Notes: generated by a model not told the origin, from the letters alone. A stretch of 18,680 bases of DNA from RGIG9608 sp045612365 (GCA_045612365.1 JAZKYY010000002.1:1-18680); one strand, 5' to 3'; numbered from the stretch's first letter, positions 7,401 to 15,364 are shown. Translations and numbers: made by a program.

Positions 7401-8752
7401 AAAAAAACATTCTAACATATTTTATTTTATCCATTATATCAACGTTTGCTACAGCACAAAACAATATGATTGATGGAATAGTTTGGGTTGTAGGTGATGA
7501 GGTTATCCTTCGTTCGGAAGTTGAGGAACAAAAATTAAGAATGCAATACGAAGGTCAAAAAACTCAAGGCGATTTGTATTGCATCATACCAGAACAAATG
7601 GCCATTCAAAAATTATTTCTGCATCAAGCTAAAATTGATAGTATAGTTGTAGCAGAAAGTATGGTTGTATCACAAGTTGATGCTCGTTTGAACTACTTTT
7701 TAAGCGAAATTGGCAGTAGAGAAAAGATGGAAGAATACTTCAAAAAAACAACTGCACAAATTCGTGAAGAATTGTACGAAATGACAAAACAACAAATGAT
7801 TGTTCAACAAATGCAACAAAAACTTACCGCATCTGTAAAACTTACACCAAGCGAAGTTAGAAAAGAGTTTGAGAAGCTTCCAAAAGACAGTATACCTACG
7901 GTTCCAGAAACGGTTGAAATTCAAATCATAAAAATGGACCCTCCAGTAAGTCAAGAAGAAATTGAGCGAATAAAAAACACTTTGCGCGATTTTACTACAA
8001 GGGTAAACGAGGGGAAAGCGGATTTTTCTATGTTAGCACGCTTATATTCTGAAGATAATGCCTCTGCTACTAAAGGAGGAGAACTTGGTTTTGCAGGAAG
8101 AGGAAAGTTCGTTCCAGAATTTGCTGCCGCTGCATTTGCATTGCAAGAACCAGGTAAAGTTTCTCGTATTGTGCATACGGAATTTGGATATCATATCATA
8201 CAATTGATTGAAAGACGCGACGAACGAATCAACTGTCGACATATTTTAATGAAACCCAAAATTTCATTGAATGATAGAATAAAAATCTCTGAAAGATTAG
8301 ATTCTATTGTTTCGCAAATTCGTCATGGAAATTTGACATTTGAAGATGCAGCTATGCGTTTTTCATCTGACAACGATACACGAATGAATGGAGGGTTACT
8401 TCCAAATCCCAACACTGGTGCCTCTAAATTTGAATATCAAAACCTACCCTCAGAGATTGCAAAAAAGGCCTATGACTTAAATGTTGGAGAAATTTCAGAA
8501 CCGTTTATTATGATGGACGAAAAGCTTGGAAGAGAGGTCTATTGTGTAATAAAGGTAAAATCAAAAGTAAAATCGCATAAAGCAAACGTCAGCGATGATT
8601 ATCAAGAACTTAAAGGATATCTAGAAGCTCTTAAAGGAAATGAAGTTATCAATGAATGGGTAACAAAAAAGATAAAAGAAACCTACATCTGGATTGACGA
8701 AAATTGGAAGAATTGCAATTTCCAATACGAAGGTTGGATAAAAGAGAAATAA
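7397..8752 (+). CDS. surA: SurA-type periplasmic peptidyl-prolyl isomerase/chaperone
   Basis: A predicted periplasmic chaperone for outer-membrane protein biogenesis. A cleavable signal peptide (MKKN start, probable cleavage after Ala20 in ATA-QN) precedes a SurA_N domain that opens with DGIVWVVGDEVILRSEVEEQ, a typical SurA beginning. Two parvulin domains follow, at about residues 171-275 (with NEGKADFSMLARLYSED, GGELGF, FGYHIIQL) and 277-390 (CRHILMKP, FEDAAMRFSSD, NGGLLPN). The 451-residue length fits SurA (about 430). The start codon overlaps the preceding stop (ATGA), implying coupled translation. The gene ends 7 bp before the stop of the convergent metallophosphoesterase gene. Confidence 0.9.
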   Translation: MKKNILTYFILSIISTFATAQNNMIDGIVWVVGDEVILRSEVEEQKLRMQYEGQKTQGDLYCIIPEQMAIQKLFLHQAKIDSIVVAESMVVSQVDARLNYFLSEIGSREKMEEYFKKTTAQIREELYEMTKQQMIVQQMQQKLTASVKLTPSEVRKEFEKLPKDSIPTVPETVEIQIIKMDPPVSQEEIERIKNTLRDFTTRVNEGKADFSMLARLYSEDNASATKGGELGFAGRGKFVPEFAAAAFALQEPGKVSRIVHTEFGYHIIQLIERRDERINCRHILMKPKISLNDRIKISERLDSIVSQIRHGNLTFEDAAMRFSSDNDTRMNGGLLPNPNTGASKFEYQNLPSEIAKKAYDLNVGEISEPFIMMDEKLGREVYCVIKVKSKVKSHKANVSDDYQELKGYLEALKGNEVINEWVTKKIKETYIWIDENWKNCNFQYEGWIKEK

Positions 8753-8777
8753 CTCTCTCTTATTTTCTAAGAGTTAT
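8749..8777. terminator. Possible bidirectional terminator between convergent genes
   Basis: ATAACTCT (8749-8756) and AGAGTTAT (8770-8777) form a perfect 8-bp stem with a 13-nt loop that spans both stop codons, followed by TTTTATT on the plus strand. The stem is AT-rich and the T-tract short, so it is a weak candidate, but its position between two convergent operons supports it. Confidence 0.35.
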
Positions 8778-9569
8778 TTTATTAATAAAATCCCCTTTTT
8801 TGCCTGATTGTACAAGCAAAACAGAATCGCCGAGAACATTTGCAACTTTCTTGTTTACAATTTTGTGAGTGTGCCCGCCTATTATCAAATCTACGTATTT
8901 TGATTGAGAAGCCACTCTCTCGTCCGAAATTGTTTCGTCTGCATACTCACTACCCAAATGAGAAAGTATTACTATAAAATCACAAAGCTCTTTATTTTTC
9001 AAAAAATCTGCAATTTCATTTGTCGTATGAATTGGGTCTAGAAACTTAACCCCTTCATAATTTGATTGTAAAATCAAACCTTTAGGATCAATCCCTAAAC
9101 CAATAATCCCCACTCTAGAGTTATTTCGTTCAAAAATAGCATAAGGTTTCACAATCCCTTCTAAAGCAGTTCCCGACACATCATAGTTCGAACAAATCAC
9201 CTTGAAAGTAGCACTCTTCAATCTTTCTGCCAAAGTATCCAACGAACAATCAAATTCGTGATTCCCAAGAGTAATAGCATCATAACCCATTTTACTATAG
9301 GCCTCTATTTCTACTCTTCCTCCAAAAAAATTGAAGTACGGTGTTCCCTGAAAAATATCTCCTGCATCAAGTAAAAGCAGTTCATTTTCTTTTCGTCGAA
9401 CACTATCTATCAAAGCTATACGATTGACATAACCACCTACAGTATAATCAGCATCTATCTGACTATGAGTATCATTAGTACTCAAAATAACAACTTCATT
9501 TTGACGAATGCAAGCAACAAAAAAAAGTGCAACAAGCAATACAATACTATTTCTTATAAATGCGGCCAT
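8760..9569 (-). CDS. UshA-family metallophosphoesterase lipoprotein (nucleotidase catalytic half)
   Basis: This corresponds to the N-terminal catalytic domain of UshA-like 5'-nucleotidases, a two-metal phosphoesterase that hydrolyses nucleotides outside the cytoplasm. A lipoprotein signal is visible (LVALFFVAC, Cys20). The metal motifs are complete and in order: NDTH (Asp33, His35), DAGD (Asp71), GNHE (Asn103-His104), a histidine in ILSHLG near residue 200, and GGHTHK near 233. The protein stops at 269 residues, where UshA would continue into its substrate-binding domain. That domain is encoded by the gene just upstream, which overlaps this one by 23 nt. The pair very probably acts together. 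It is last in a nine-gene minus-strand run. Confidence 0.9.
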   Translation of the reverse strand: MAAFIRNSIVLLVALFFVACIRQNEVVILSTNDTHSQIDADYTVGGYVNRIALIDSVRRKENELLLLDAGDIFQGTPYFNFFGGRVEIEAYSKMGYDAITLGNHEFDCSLDTLAERLKSATFKVICSNYDVSGTALEGIVKPYAIFERNNSRVGIIGLGIDPKGLILQSNYEGVKFLDPIHTTNEIADFLKNKELCDFIVILSHLGSEYADETISDERVASQSKYVDLIIGGHTHKIVNKKVANVLGDSVLLVQSGKKGDFINKITLRK

Positions 9570-10281
9570 CTAATTTGGAACTTATAACTTCTCCCCTACT
9601 CTCCAAATCGGTAATATAGTCAATAAAAACATCGCGCACCTTAAGAGTAGAATAAACGATATTTATATGCCTTGCCAAAGATTCCATTTTATCATTTCCG
9701 AATGATAAATAATCGTTTGTTGCAACACAATACATTCTGTTCTTGTCCAAAGGAATGTCTTGAACTTTAATATCTTTTGCAATGCCATTTTCTATACAAA
9801 AAGAAATTCCTGCAACACCTTCTCCGCCAACTTTGGCAATACATTGACAAAGTTGCTCTACATCTTCACCCCGCAAAGAAAGAAAAACCAACTGATTATC
9901 AAAAGGGAGAATTTCATAAATCGTTCGTAAATAAATATCTCCTCGAGGCAAAGAACTTCTCAATCCTCCAATATTATATATTGCAAAGTCTATTTGCTGA
10001 TACTGATTTGCTTTCTTCAACAAAACATCACATATCAAATTCGACAACAAACTCTCTGGTCTATCCGCAGTCATTATTTGAGCAGAAGTAGCCAAACGCA
10101 CCTCCATCTTTTCCGATAATTTGGTTCTAAAAGGAGTAAGAAACTCAACCATAGCTTGACTCTTTTCTCCATCATTGCTGGTAGATTTCACCACAAGCAA
10201 TTCCGCAGAACTACTGCATTGAGTATTTTTACAAGAAAGAAATAAAAGTAAAATGCCAAAAACGAAAAGCATTTTTCTCAT
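9547..10281 (-). CDS. 5'-nucleotidase C-terminal domain lipoprotein (substrate-binding half)
   Basis: The product matches the C-terminal substrate-binding domain of UshA-type 5'-nucleotidases without a catalytic domain. Hallmarks are NIGGLRSSLPRGDI (family pattern NxGGIR..l..GdI), EILPFDNQLVFLSLRGEDV, and ATNDYLSFGNDKM, which corresponds to the nucleotide-stacking segment. A lipoprotein signal is present (LLLFLSC). I chose the ATG at 10281 (MRKMLFVFG): it follows the upstream HD-gene stop by 8 bp and gives a compact signal peptide, whereas the longer frame to 10308 would overlap that gene. It precedes and overlaps the catalytic-half gene by 23 nt, so the two halves are made from one message in reversed order relative to fused UshA. 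Confidence 0.85.
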   Translation of the reverse strand: MRKMLFVFGILLLFLSCKNTQCSSSAELLVVKSTSNDGEKSQAMVEFLTPFRTKLSEKMEVRLATSAQIMTADRPESLLSNLICDVLLKKANQYQQIDFAIYNIGGLRSSLPRGDIYLRTIYEILPFDNQLVFLSLRGEDVEQLCQCIAKVGGEGVAGISFCIENGIAKDIKVQDIPLDKNRMYCVATNDYLSFGNDKMESLARHINIVYSTLKVRDVFIDYITDLESRGEVISSKLDGRIYKK

Positions 10282-10289
10282 AACACGAA

Positions 10290-11507
10290 TCAGATTTTTG
10301 TATAACACAAATAGTGTTTTTCAACTGCAGTTTTTAATACATTGACATTCAAAATGTCAGATGAAGATGCAATATCTTTTGTTTCACCATTACGAAATAA
10401 AATTAAAATATTCTCATCTTCAGTGTTATACGTTCTAGTAGAGACATGCTCTTCACAGAAAAAATAAGATGCTTCATTTGCAAATACGTCAAAATATTTA
10501 CAATACTTTGCAATTAATTCTGATTTTACCTCTTCTGAAACTGGAGAAGAATTTATCTCTATTTTGAACAACTGACGATCCATAAATCGTTGACTTAGAA
10601 TAGAAAGTATCTTATCGTCTGAGTTTCGCCAAGATTTAATTGCAGAAAAAATATCGGAATCATCCAAATTCACAAACATCAGCAAAGCTTCTGGATCGGA
10701 GAAAAAGCGTTCTTTTGTAACATTATTATATAAGAAATAGCGCAATGACGGAGAACAAAAAAGTTCAACTCCTTGCCGAGCCAGTTCTTGTGCTCGTTGA
10801 AGTATTTTAATCAACATACATTCTGCTGCCACGGACGTTTTATGATAATACACCTGCCAATACATAAATCGGCGCGCTATCAAGAAATTTTCTATTGAAT
10901 AAATCCCTTTTTCCTCTATTACCAAATTATCATTAGAAACATTAAGCATTTTAATAATTCTAGCGGAACCAATATTTCCTTCAGTCACTCCTGAAAAAAA
11001 ACTATCTCTACGCAGATAATCAAGTCTATCAACATCTAATTGCCCTGAAATTAGTTGATGCAAAAAATGTTTTGGATAATTGTCCTTAAAGATTTCAATT
11101 GCCAAATCAAGTTTACCATTCAGTTCTTTATTGATTTCTTGCATTAGAATGACAGAAATTTCTTCATGAGAGATGTCATGTACCAACGTATTTTCCAAAA
11201 CATGAGAAAATGGACCATGACCTATATCGTGCATCAGAATAGCTGCCAAAGTAGCATTAGACTCTTCTTCTGTAATATTTTGTGATTTTTGTTGCAATTG
11301 TTTAATCGCTTCATTCATTAAAAACATTGCCCCAATAGAATGCAAAAAGCGCGTATGTTGAGCCCCCGGATAAACAAAAGAAGACAAACCCAACTGTTTA
11401 ATTCTATTCAATCGCTGAATAAAAGGATGTTTTATAAGAGAATAAATAAATTCATTTGGAATTGTAATGAAACCAAAAACAGGATCATTAATAATTTTTT
11501 GTCTCAT
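10290..11507 (-). CDS. HD-domain phosphohydrolase (dGTPase-like family)
   Basis: A cytoplasmic metal-dependent phosphohydrolase of the HD superfamily, related to dNTP triphosphohydrolases and SAMHD1-like proteins. Visible motifs are the opening KHPFIQRLNRIKQLG, then YPGAQHTRFLHSIG (His51 and His56), LMHDIGHGPFSHVLE (the HD pair His93-Asp94, with His97 and His102), and the late motif SGQLDVDRLDYLRRDS (Asp158, Asp160, Asp163). The 405-residue length fits the Bacteroidota HD proteins of this type. The substrate is unknown, since close relatives include both active dNTPases and uncharacterised proteins. It lies in the operon between the beta-barrel gene (11-bp gap) and the nucleotidase halves, so a link to nucleotide turnover is plausible but inferred. 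Confidence 0.9.
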   Translation of the reverse strand: MRQKIINDPVFGFITIPNEFIYSLIKHPFIQRLNRIKQLGLSSFVYPGAQHTRFLHSIGAMFLMNEAIKQLQQKSQNITEEESNATLAAILMHDIGHGPFSHVLENTLVHDISHEEISVILMQEINKELNGKLDLAIEIFKDNYPKHFLHQLISGQLDVDRLDYLRRDSFFSGVTEGNIGSARIIKMLNVSNDNLVIEEKGIYSIENFLIARRFMYWQVYYHKTSVAAECMLIKILQRAQELARQGVELFCSPSLRYFLYNNVTKERFFSDPEALLMFVNLDDSDIFSAIKSWRNSDDKILSILSQRFMDRQLFKIEINSSPVSEEVKSELIAKYCKYFDVFANEASYFFCEEHVSTRTYNTEDENILILFRNGETKDIASSSDILNVNVLKTAVEKHYLCYTKI

Positions 11508-11518
11508 CTTTTTCTATC

Positions 11519-12274
11519 TTACTTATCTTTTTTTGTTCTAAAAGTATATCCTATGGTATAATTAAACATAAAAGGTGTATTACTTGTTTTACCAAAACCT
11601 GGAATATACCAAAGTTGATTCTTAACATTCTTACCAGAGGCATGAGGAAGCAAACCTATACGCACGTTCCAACCCATTGTAAAACTTTTGGCAATTGCAA
11701 CTCTCACACCCGCAACCAATTCCAACCAACCAACATAAAGCAACTTTTCTGGAAAAACAAGAGGAGAATTTTCTCCCCAATATTTATCAGTAATGGTTAC
11801 TCCTTCTAGTTGATGTTTCATTACCGAAAATCCATAACGAAGACCAATGTAGGGATAATTCAATACTACCTTTTTCTCTCCCTCTTTTGTCTTTGTTTTC
11901 ATCAAACTATAATTTATACCAAGTCGAAAAAACGGAGCCGAGGTTCTATAATTTACATCATGAATAGAATCGTGCTTATTCACATAAGTATATCCAACCT
12001 CTACTATCGGAAAATATTTTTGCAATAGGTTGACATCAAATGCTGCTTCGGCTGACACAACCAAATTATTTGCCAATGGTGTAATAACAGGAGATGCTAA
12101 ATCCAAATGCGTCGAAAACCCATAATATATTTGTTCTTGCAAGTCCTTATTCTTTTTTACCCTCTTCTTTTTTGATTGAAGAGTATCGTTCTTGACTTCC
12201 TCAACAGCAAAAAGCGATAGACAAGAAAAACTTGCCAACAAAGAAAAAATCAATATCTTAAAAAAGCGATTCAA
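11519..12274 (-). CDS. Predicted outer-membrane beta-barrel protein (DUF6048-like)
   Basis: A 251-residue exported protein with a signal peptide (MNRFFKILIFSLLASFSCLSLFA). A lysine-rich segment (QSKKKRVKKNKD) follows, then alternating hydrophobic and aromatic strands ending in MFNYTIGYTFRTKKDK. The periodic patterns (VEVGYTYV, FFRLGINYSLM, YIGLRYGFSVM, WLELVAGVRVAI) are what small outer-membrane barrels show. I recognise it as resembling the Bacteroidota DUF6048 family, which usually follows a DUF6452-type gene, as it does here (5-bp gap). No biochemical function is known to me. Confidence 0.75.
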   Translation of the reverse strand: MNRFFKILIFSLLASFSCLSLFAVEEVKNDTLQSKKKRVKKNKDLQEQIYYGFSTHLDLASPVITPLANNLVVSAEAAFDVNLLQKYFPIVEVGYTYVNKHDSIHDVNYRTSAPFFRLGINYSLMKTKTKEGEKKVVLNYPYIGLRYGFSVMKHQLEGVTITDKYWGENSPLVFPEKLLYVGWLELVAGVRVAIAKSFTMGWNVRIGLLPHASGKNVKNQLWYIPGFGKTSNTPFMFNYTIGYTFRTKKDK

Positions 12275-12279
12275 ATCTT

Positions 12280-12759
12280 CTAATTAGTTTTAAAGTAAAG
12301 TTCGATATTTGCAACACGACTATTAATCACCAGAGGTTCCTTCAAAACAACTGAATCTAGTTTATTGCTAGTAACCGTTACTTCGGTAATAGTTGATTGA
12401 ATCAAGCAACCACACGCCATTGAAATGTAATTAGTATCATTAGTATGCTTAAAAGAAAGCGTATCGTAGATTCCATTTGTATAAAGAACAAACTGTGTTT
12501 CCTCCTTTGTTTTTTGTAGTGGTAAATCAAAGGTTTTTATTTGCGCTTTGTTGTAAAGAAGCGAATCACAACCAAGACCAAATATCGTAATACTGTCAGC
12601 AATAAATTCTCTAATTACATAATCTTCTTCATAGGCATCAAAAACTGTTTGTTTCATATCTGCCCCAACTACAACATAAAGCTGCTGACGGCATTCCTCA
12701 TCGTTGGAACATGCCATAAGTAACAACATCATTGATAAAGTAAATATCAGTTTTTTCAC
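12280..12759 (-). CDS. Bacteroidota-specific lipoprotein (DUF6452-like)
   Basis: A 159-residue lipoprotein: the signal MKKLIFTLSMMLLLMAC has a clear lipobox ending at Cys17 (LMAC). The mature part resembles the DUF6452 family, with an early cysteine pattern (CSNDEECRQQLYV) and a later CGC. The start codon is GTG (12759-12757 on the minus strand), overlapping the TGA of the nitroreductase gene as GTGA, so translation is probably coupled. It sits 5 bp before the DUF6048-like barrel gene. This pairing suggests a lipoprotein working with an outer-membrane partner, but that is inference. Confidence 0.75.
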   Translation of the reverse strand: MKKLIFTLSMMLLLMACSNDEECRQQLYVVVGADMKQTVFDAYEEDYVIREFIADSITIFGLGCDSLLYNKAQIKTFDLPLQKTKEETQFVLYTNGIYDTLSFKHTNDTNYISMACGCLIQSTITEVTVTSNKLDSVVLKEPLVINSRVANIELYFKTN

Positions 12760-13265
12760 TCTATTACTTCAAAAATTTCATTCAACGGCTTTCTTTTTTT
12801 CTCAGGAGCAACTTCAGTTGAAGCATAACCAATTGGAATCAAAGCTATAGGTTCCAATTCCTCAGAAAGATTCATTATCTCCGAACATTTCTTGGCATCA
12901 AAGTTACAAACCCAACAAGTGCCCAAACCTTGCTCTGCAGCTGCAAGAACCAAATGCTCAACTGCAATAGATATATCCACGTCACAATGATCCTTTCCAT
13001 CGAAGCGATGCCATGCTTCTTTATGATTACCACAAACAACAAAGCACGCAGGTGATGTCTTAAACCAATCGCGACTATAACAATCCGAAAGTTGCTGCAA
13101 CAAGCTTTTTTCTGTCACATAAAACAATTTCCAAGGTTGTTTATTAACAGCCGATGGAGCCAAACGAACCGACTCTACAATATAATTTATCTTTTCTTGC
13201 TCAACAGTTTTTGAAAGAAATTCTCGAACTGAATAACGTTTTTTTACTAATTCCAAAAAGTTCAT
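12756..13265 (-). CDS. Nitroreductase-family FMN oxidoreductase
   Basis: A compact 169-residue member of the nitroreductase superfamily, FMN-dependent enzymes that reduce nitro, quinone or flavin substrates with NAD(P)H. Family features are the N-terminal phosphate-binding KKRYSVREF (residues 8-16), APSAVNKQPWKLFYV, and GTCWVCNFD ahead of the C-terminal IPIGYAS. It belongs to the short type without a large insertion. The physiological substrate cannot be told from sequence. It follows the DUF7935-like gene by 3 bp and overlaps the GTG start of the lipoprotein gene by 4 nt. Confidence 0.9.
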   Translation of the reverse strand: MNFLELVKKRYSVREFLSKTVEQEKINYIVESVRLAPSAVNKQPWKLFYVTEKSLLQQLSDCYSRDWFKTSPACFVVCGNHKEAWHRFDGKDHCDVDISIAVEHLVLAAAEQGLGTCWVCNFDAKKCSEIMNLSEELEPIALIPIGYASTEVAPEKKRKPLNEIFEVIE

Positions 13266-13268
13266 ATC

Positions 13269-13790
13269 CTAAAAGTTAACTTTTATTTCGTTGCGTAAAA
13301 AGTTGATGGCTTTTTCTGTTGGAGTATCTGCCGTTTGCGAGTAAGTTTGAATCATAAATTCTGCCATGCGCAACGCCTTTTCATCAGCAGGAAACTGAGC
13401 AGCCGATATATTGACCAATTTCAAAAGACTTTCCTTCGCATTTACTACCAAACTCCAAGCTTCTTGAGAAACATAAATTTGCTGCGCTACATTATGATCA
13501 AACTCATTTCTTATTTGGTTCAACAAATCTTTCTGCAACTGAAAACATGTCTTTTTTGACAAATCTTGACGCATCAAGAGAGAATTTGGCTGAGTACGTT
13601 CCAAGAAAAGAACCATACGTTCATAACCACGTAAACGAATAGGAGTAATAGTCGAAGCATTCTGCTTTCGTAATTCAAAATTTCTTCTTTCCTCCTCGCT
13701 GTTCAACATTTTTTTCAGTACAAGAACAACTGCGATAAGCGTTACTATACTAGGGAAAACATATTTACATATTTCAAGAAACATTTCCAT
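13269..13790 (-). CDS. Membrane-anchored conserved Bacteroidota protein (DUF7935-like)
   Basis: A 173-residue protein with one N-terminal transmembrane helix (about residues 11-26, YVFPSIVTLIAVVLVL) followed by a charged cytoplasmic domain. The segment PIRLRGYERMVLFLERTQPNSLLMR is very characteristic, and I recognise it from a widespread but uncharacterised Bacteroidota family (possibly DUF7935). The rest looks helical, with no catalytic motif. Its position between the GT2 and nitroreductase genes is tight (19 bp and 3 bp). Function unknown. Confidence 0.7.
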   Translation of the reverse strand: MEMFLEICKYVFPSIVTLIAVVLVLKKMLNSEEERRNFELRKQNASTITPIRLRGYERMVLFLERTQPNSLLMRQDLSKKTCFQLQKDLLNQIRNEFDHNVAQQIYVSQEAWSLVVNAKESLLKLVNISAAQFPADEKALRMAEFMIQTYSQTADTPTEKAINFLRNEIKVNF

Positions 13791-13809
13791 ACATAACCTT
13801 TTTTAAAAG

Positions 13810-14760
13810 TTACAAATCCTCAGCTATTTTATAACTATTTCTCTCTTCCGAATTTCTTAGTATCAATTCCCCCAAAAAACCAGTCAAAAACATCTGCGTT
13901 CCAATCATCATCATTGTTAGAGCAATATAGAAATAAGGCAAACTTGTAATAAGAGGTGCTTTTATATTTCCAACTATTGCAGCAAATTTAATAGCTCCAA
14001 CAATTATTACGGCCAACAATCCAAGAACAAACATCACACTTCCCCAAAGTCCAAAAAAATGCATTGGAGTTTTCCCAAACTTGGACAAAAACCAAAGTGT
14101 AAACAAATCCAAATATCCATGAACAAAGCGGTCTAATCCAAATTTACTTTTTCCATACTTTCTGGCCTGATGCTTCACAACCTTTTCTCCTATTTTAGTA
14201 AACCCTGCATTTTTTGCTAAATAAGGAATATAACGATGCATTTCCCCAAAAACTTCTATGCTCTTTACCACCTCATTTTTATAGGCTTTCAACCCACAAT
14301 TCATATCATGAAGTTTAAGACCTGTCACCATTCGTGCCGTTGCATTATAGATCTTTGAAGGAATATTTTTTGAAAGTTTACTATCAAAGCGCTTCTTTTT
14401 CCAACCCGAAACAAGATCAAAACCTTCTTCTTTTATCATTTTATAAAGTTCAGGTATTTCGTCAGGAGAGTCTTGCAAATCAGCATCCATGGTAATTACC
14501 ACATTACCTTTTGCACGTTCGAATCCACAAAATAGCGCTGCTGATTTCCCGTAATTACGCTGAAAAGCAACTAATCTTACATTGCCGTTTTCACTCATCA
14601 AATCCTTGATTATACGTCTTGAAGTATCGGTACTTCCATCGTCAATAAAAACAATTTCGTATGAGTAATTATTTTCCTCCATCACTCTCTTTATCCAAGA
14701 ATGAAGTTCTGGCAACGAGTCTGCTTCGTTATATAAGGGAATAATTAAAGAAATATCCAT
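13810..14760 (-). CDS. GT2-family glycosyltransferase with C-terminal membrane helices
   Basis: Resembles DPM1/GtrB/ArnC-type enzymes that move a sugar from a nucleotide donor to a polyprenyl-phosphate lipid at the cytoplasmic face. From the chosen start (MDISLIIPLYNE) the GT-A motifs are IIPLYNE, FIDDGSTDTS, RNYGKSAALFCGF, the metal-binding DAD in TMDADLQDSPDEIP, and the conserved MNCGLKAYK. Two transmembrane helices occupy the last 80 residues (around FGLWGSVMFVLGLLAVIIVG and PYFYIALTMMMIGTQMFLTG). I start at 14760 because family members begin directly with the first strand; an in-frame ATG at 14772 adds only MKMF. It follows the DUF4199-type gene. The sugar and lipid substrates are not determinable. 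Confidence 0.92.
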   Translation of the reverse strand: MDISLIIPLYNEADSLPELHSWIKRVMEENNYSYEIVFIDDGSTDTSRRIIKDLMSENGNVRLVAFQRNYGKSAALFCGFERAKGNVVITMDADLQDSPDEIPELYKMIKEEGFDLVSGWKKKRFDSKLSKNIPSKIYNATARMVTGLKLHDMNCGLKAYKNEVVKSIEVFGEMHRYIPYLAKNAGFTKIGEKVVKHQARKYGKSKFGLDRFVHGYLDLFTLWFLSKFGKTPMHFFGLWGSVMFVLGLLAVIIVGAIKFAAIVGNIKAPLITSLPYFYIALTMMMIGTQMFLTGFLGELILRNSEERNSYKIAEDL

Positions 14761-14784
14761 AAACATTTTCATTTTTTAAGTTAT

Positions 14785-15288
14785 TTATTCGCTTTGCTTT
14801 TTCTTTAGAAAAGCTGACAATATTAGCAACAAGAACATTCCGAGAAACATATTTGTCCAAATATATTGCAATGACATATTCAAAGGAAGAAAAACCTTAT
14901 CTGCAGCCGTCACAAAATCTTCTGTCATAGGATAATTAAGTTCCTCAAGAATTTTCAAACTTGCGCTTCTTAGATTCTTCAAGTAAAGTGGATTAATAAA
15001 TTTGAAATAAAAATACTTTAATGAAGCAGAAACAACCGAAGCATAGAAAAACAGTTGTAACCCATAAAAAAATGACTGAGAATAAGTTATCGTTCCTTCA
15101 AAAACATTCTCACGACAATGCCTCATCATAGAGAAAACAACATAAGGAATCAAGCATATAAAAACAAATTGCAAGCTATTTATCACAACGTTGGTCGATG
15201 TTTGTGTCAAAAAATTTACGCTAAACAACACACCCAACAAAAGTCCAAAATACATAGCATGTTTTACTGCATCTGGTTTCATACACAA
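14785..15288 (-). CDS. Polytopic membrane protein (DUF4199-like)
   Basis: A 167-residue membrane protein with about four hydrophobic segments: MYFGLLLGVLFSVNFLT near the N-terminus, LQFVFICLIPYVVFSMM, FFYGLQLFFYASVVSAS, and a C-terminal MFLGMFLLLILSAFL followed by KKKQSE. Spacing and the motif GTITYSQSFFYGLQLFFYA resemble the Bacteroidota DUF4199 family, which often precedes a GT2 gene as here. It is the first gene after the predicted operon promoter, with a leader of only about 20-25 nt. Starts at 15288 (MCM) and 15282 (MKPD) are both possible. Function unknown. Confidence 0.75.
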   Translation of the reverse strand: MCMKPDAVKHAMYFGLLLGVLFSVNFLTQTSTNVVINSLQFVFICLIPYVVFSMMRHCRENVFEGTITYSQSFFYGLQLFFYASVVSASLKYFYFKFINPLYLKNLRSASLKILEELNYPMTEDFVTAADKVFLPLNMSLQYIWTNMFLGMFLLLILSAFLKKKQSE

Positions 15289-15313
15289 CTATATTTATAC
15301 TAAATAAGAATAG

Positions 15314-15343
15314 CAAAAGTAATAAAAAAAGCAAGAACCCAAA
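15314..15343 (-). promoter_or_regulatory. Predicted promoter of the nine-gene minus-strand operon
   Basis: On the minus strand, TACTTTTG (15321-15314) matches TAnnTTTG exactly, and a TTTG -33 element (15343-15340) lies 18 nt upstream, close to the usual 19-21. The expected start point leaves a leader of about 20-25 nt before the DUF4199-like gene. The upstream element is inside the terminator hairpin of the SRP RNA-tRNA unit. Confidence 0.65.
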
Positions 15344-15358
15344 CACCAGATTCTTGCT
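15324..15358 (-). terminator. Intrinsic terminator of the SRP RNA-tRNA unit
   Basis: Read on the minus strand, AGCAAGAA pairs perfectly with TTCTTGCT across a 12-nt loop, followed by TTTTTTT. It begins 6 bp after the tRNA 3' end, a classic Rho-independent terminator position. Confidence 0.8.
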
Positions 15359-15364
15359 TTCTTG

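Noticed and set aside
10282..10308. Longer N-terminus for the 5'-nucleotidase C-terminal protein
   Set aside because: It would overlap the HD gene end by 19 nt and push the signal peptide inward; the ATG at 10281 fits better.
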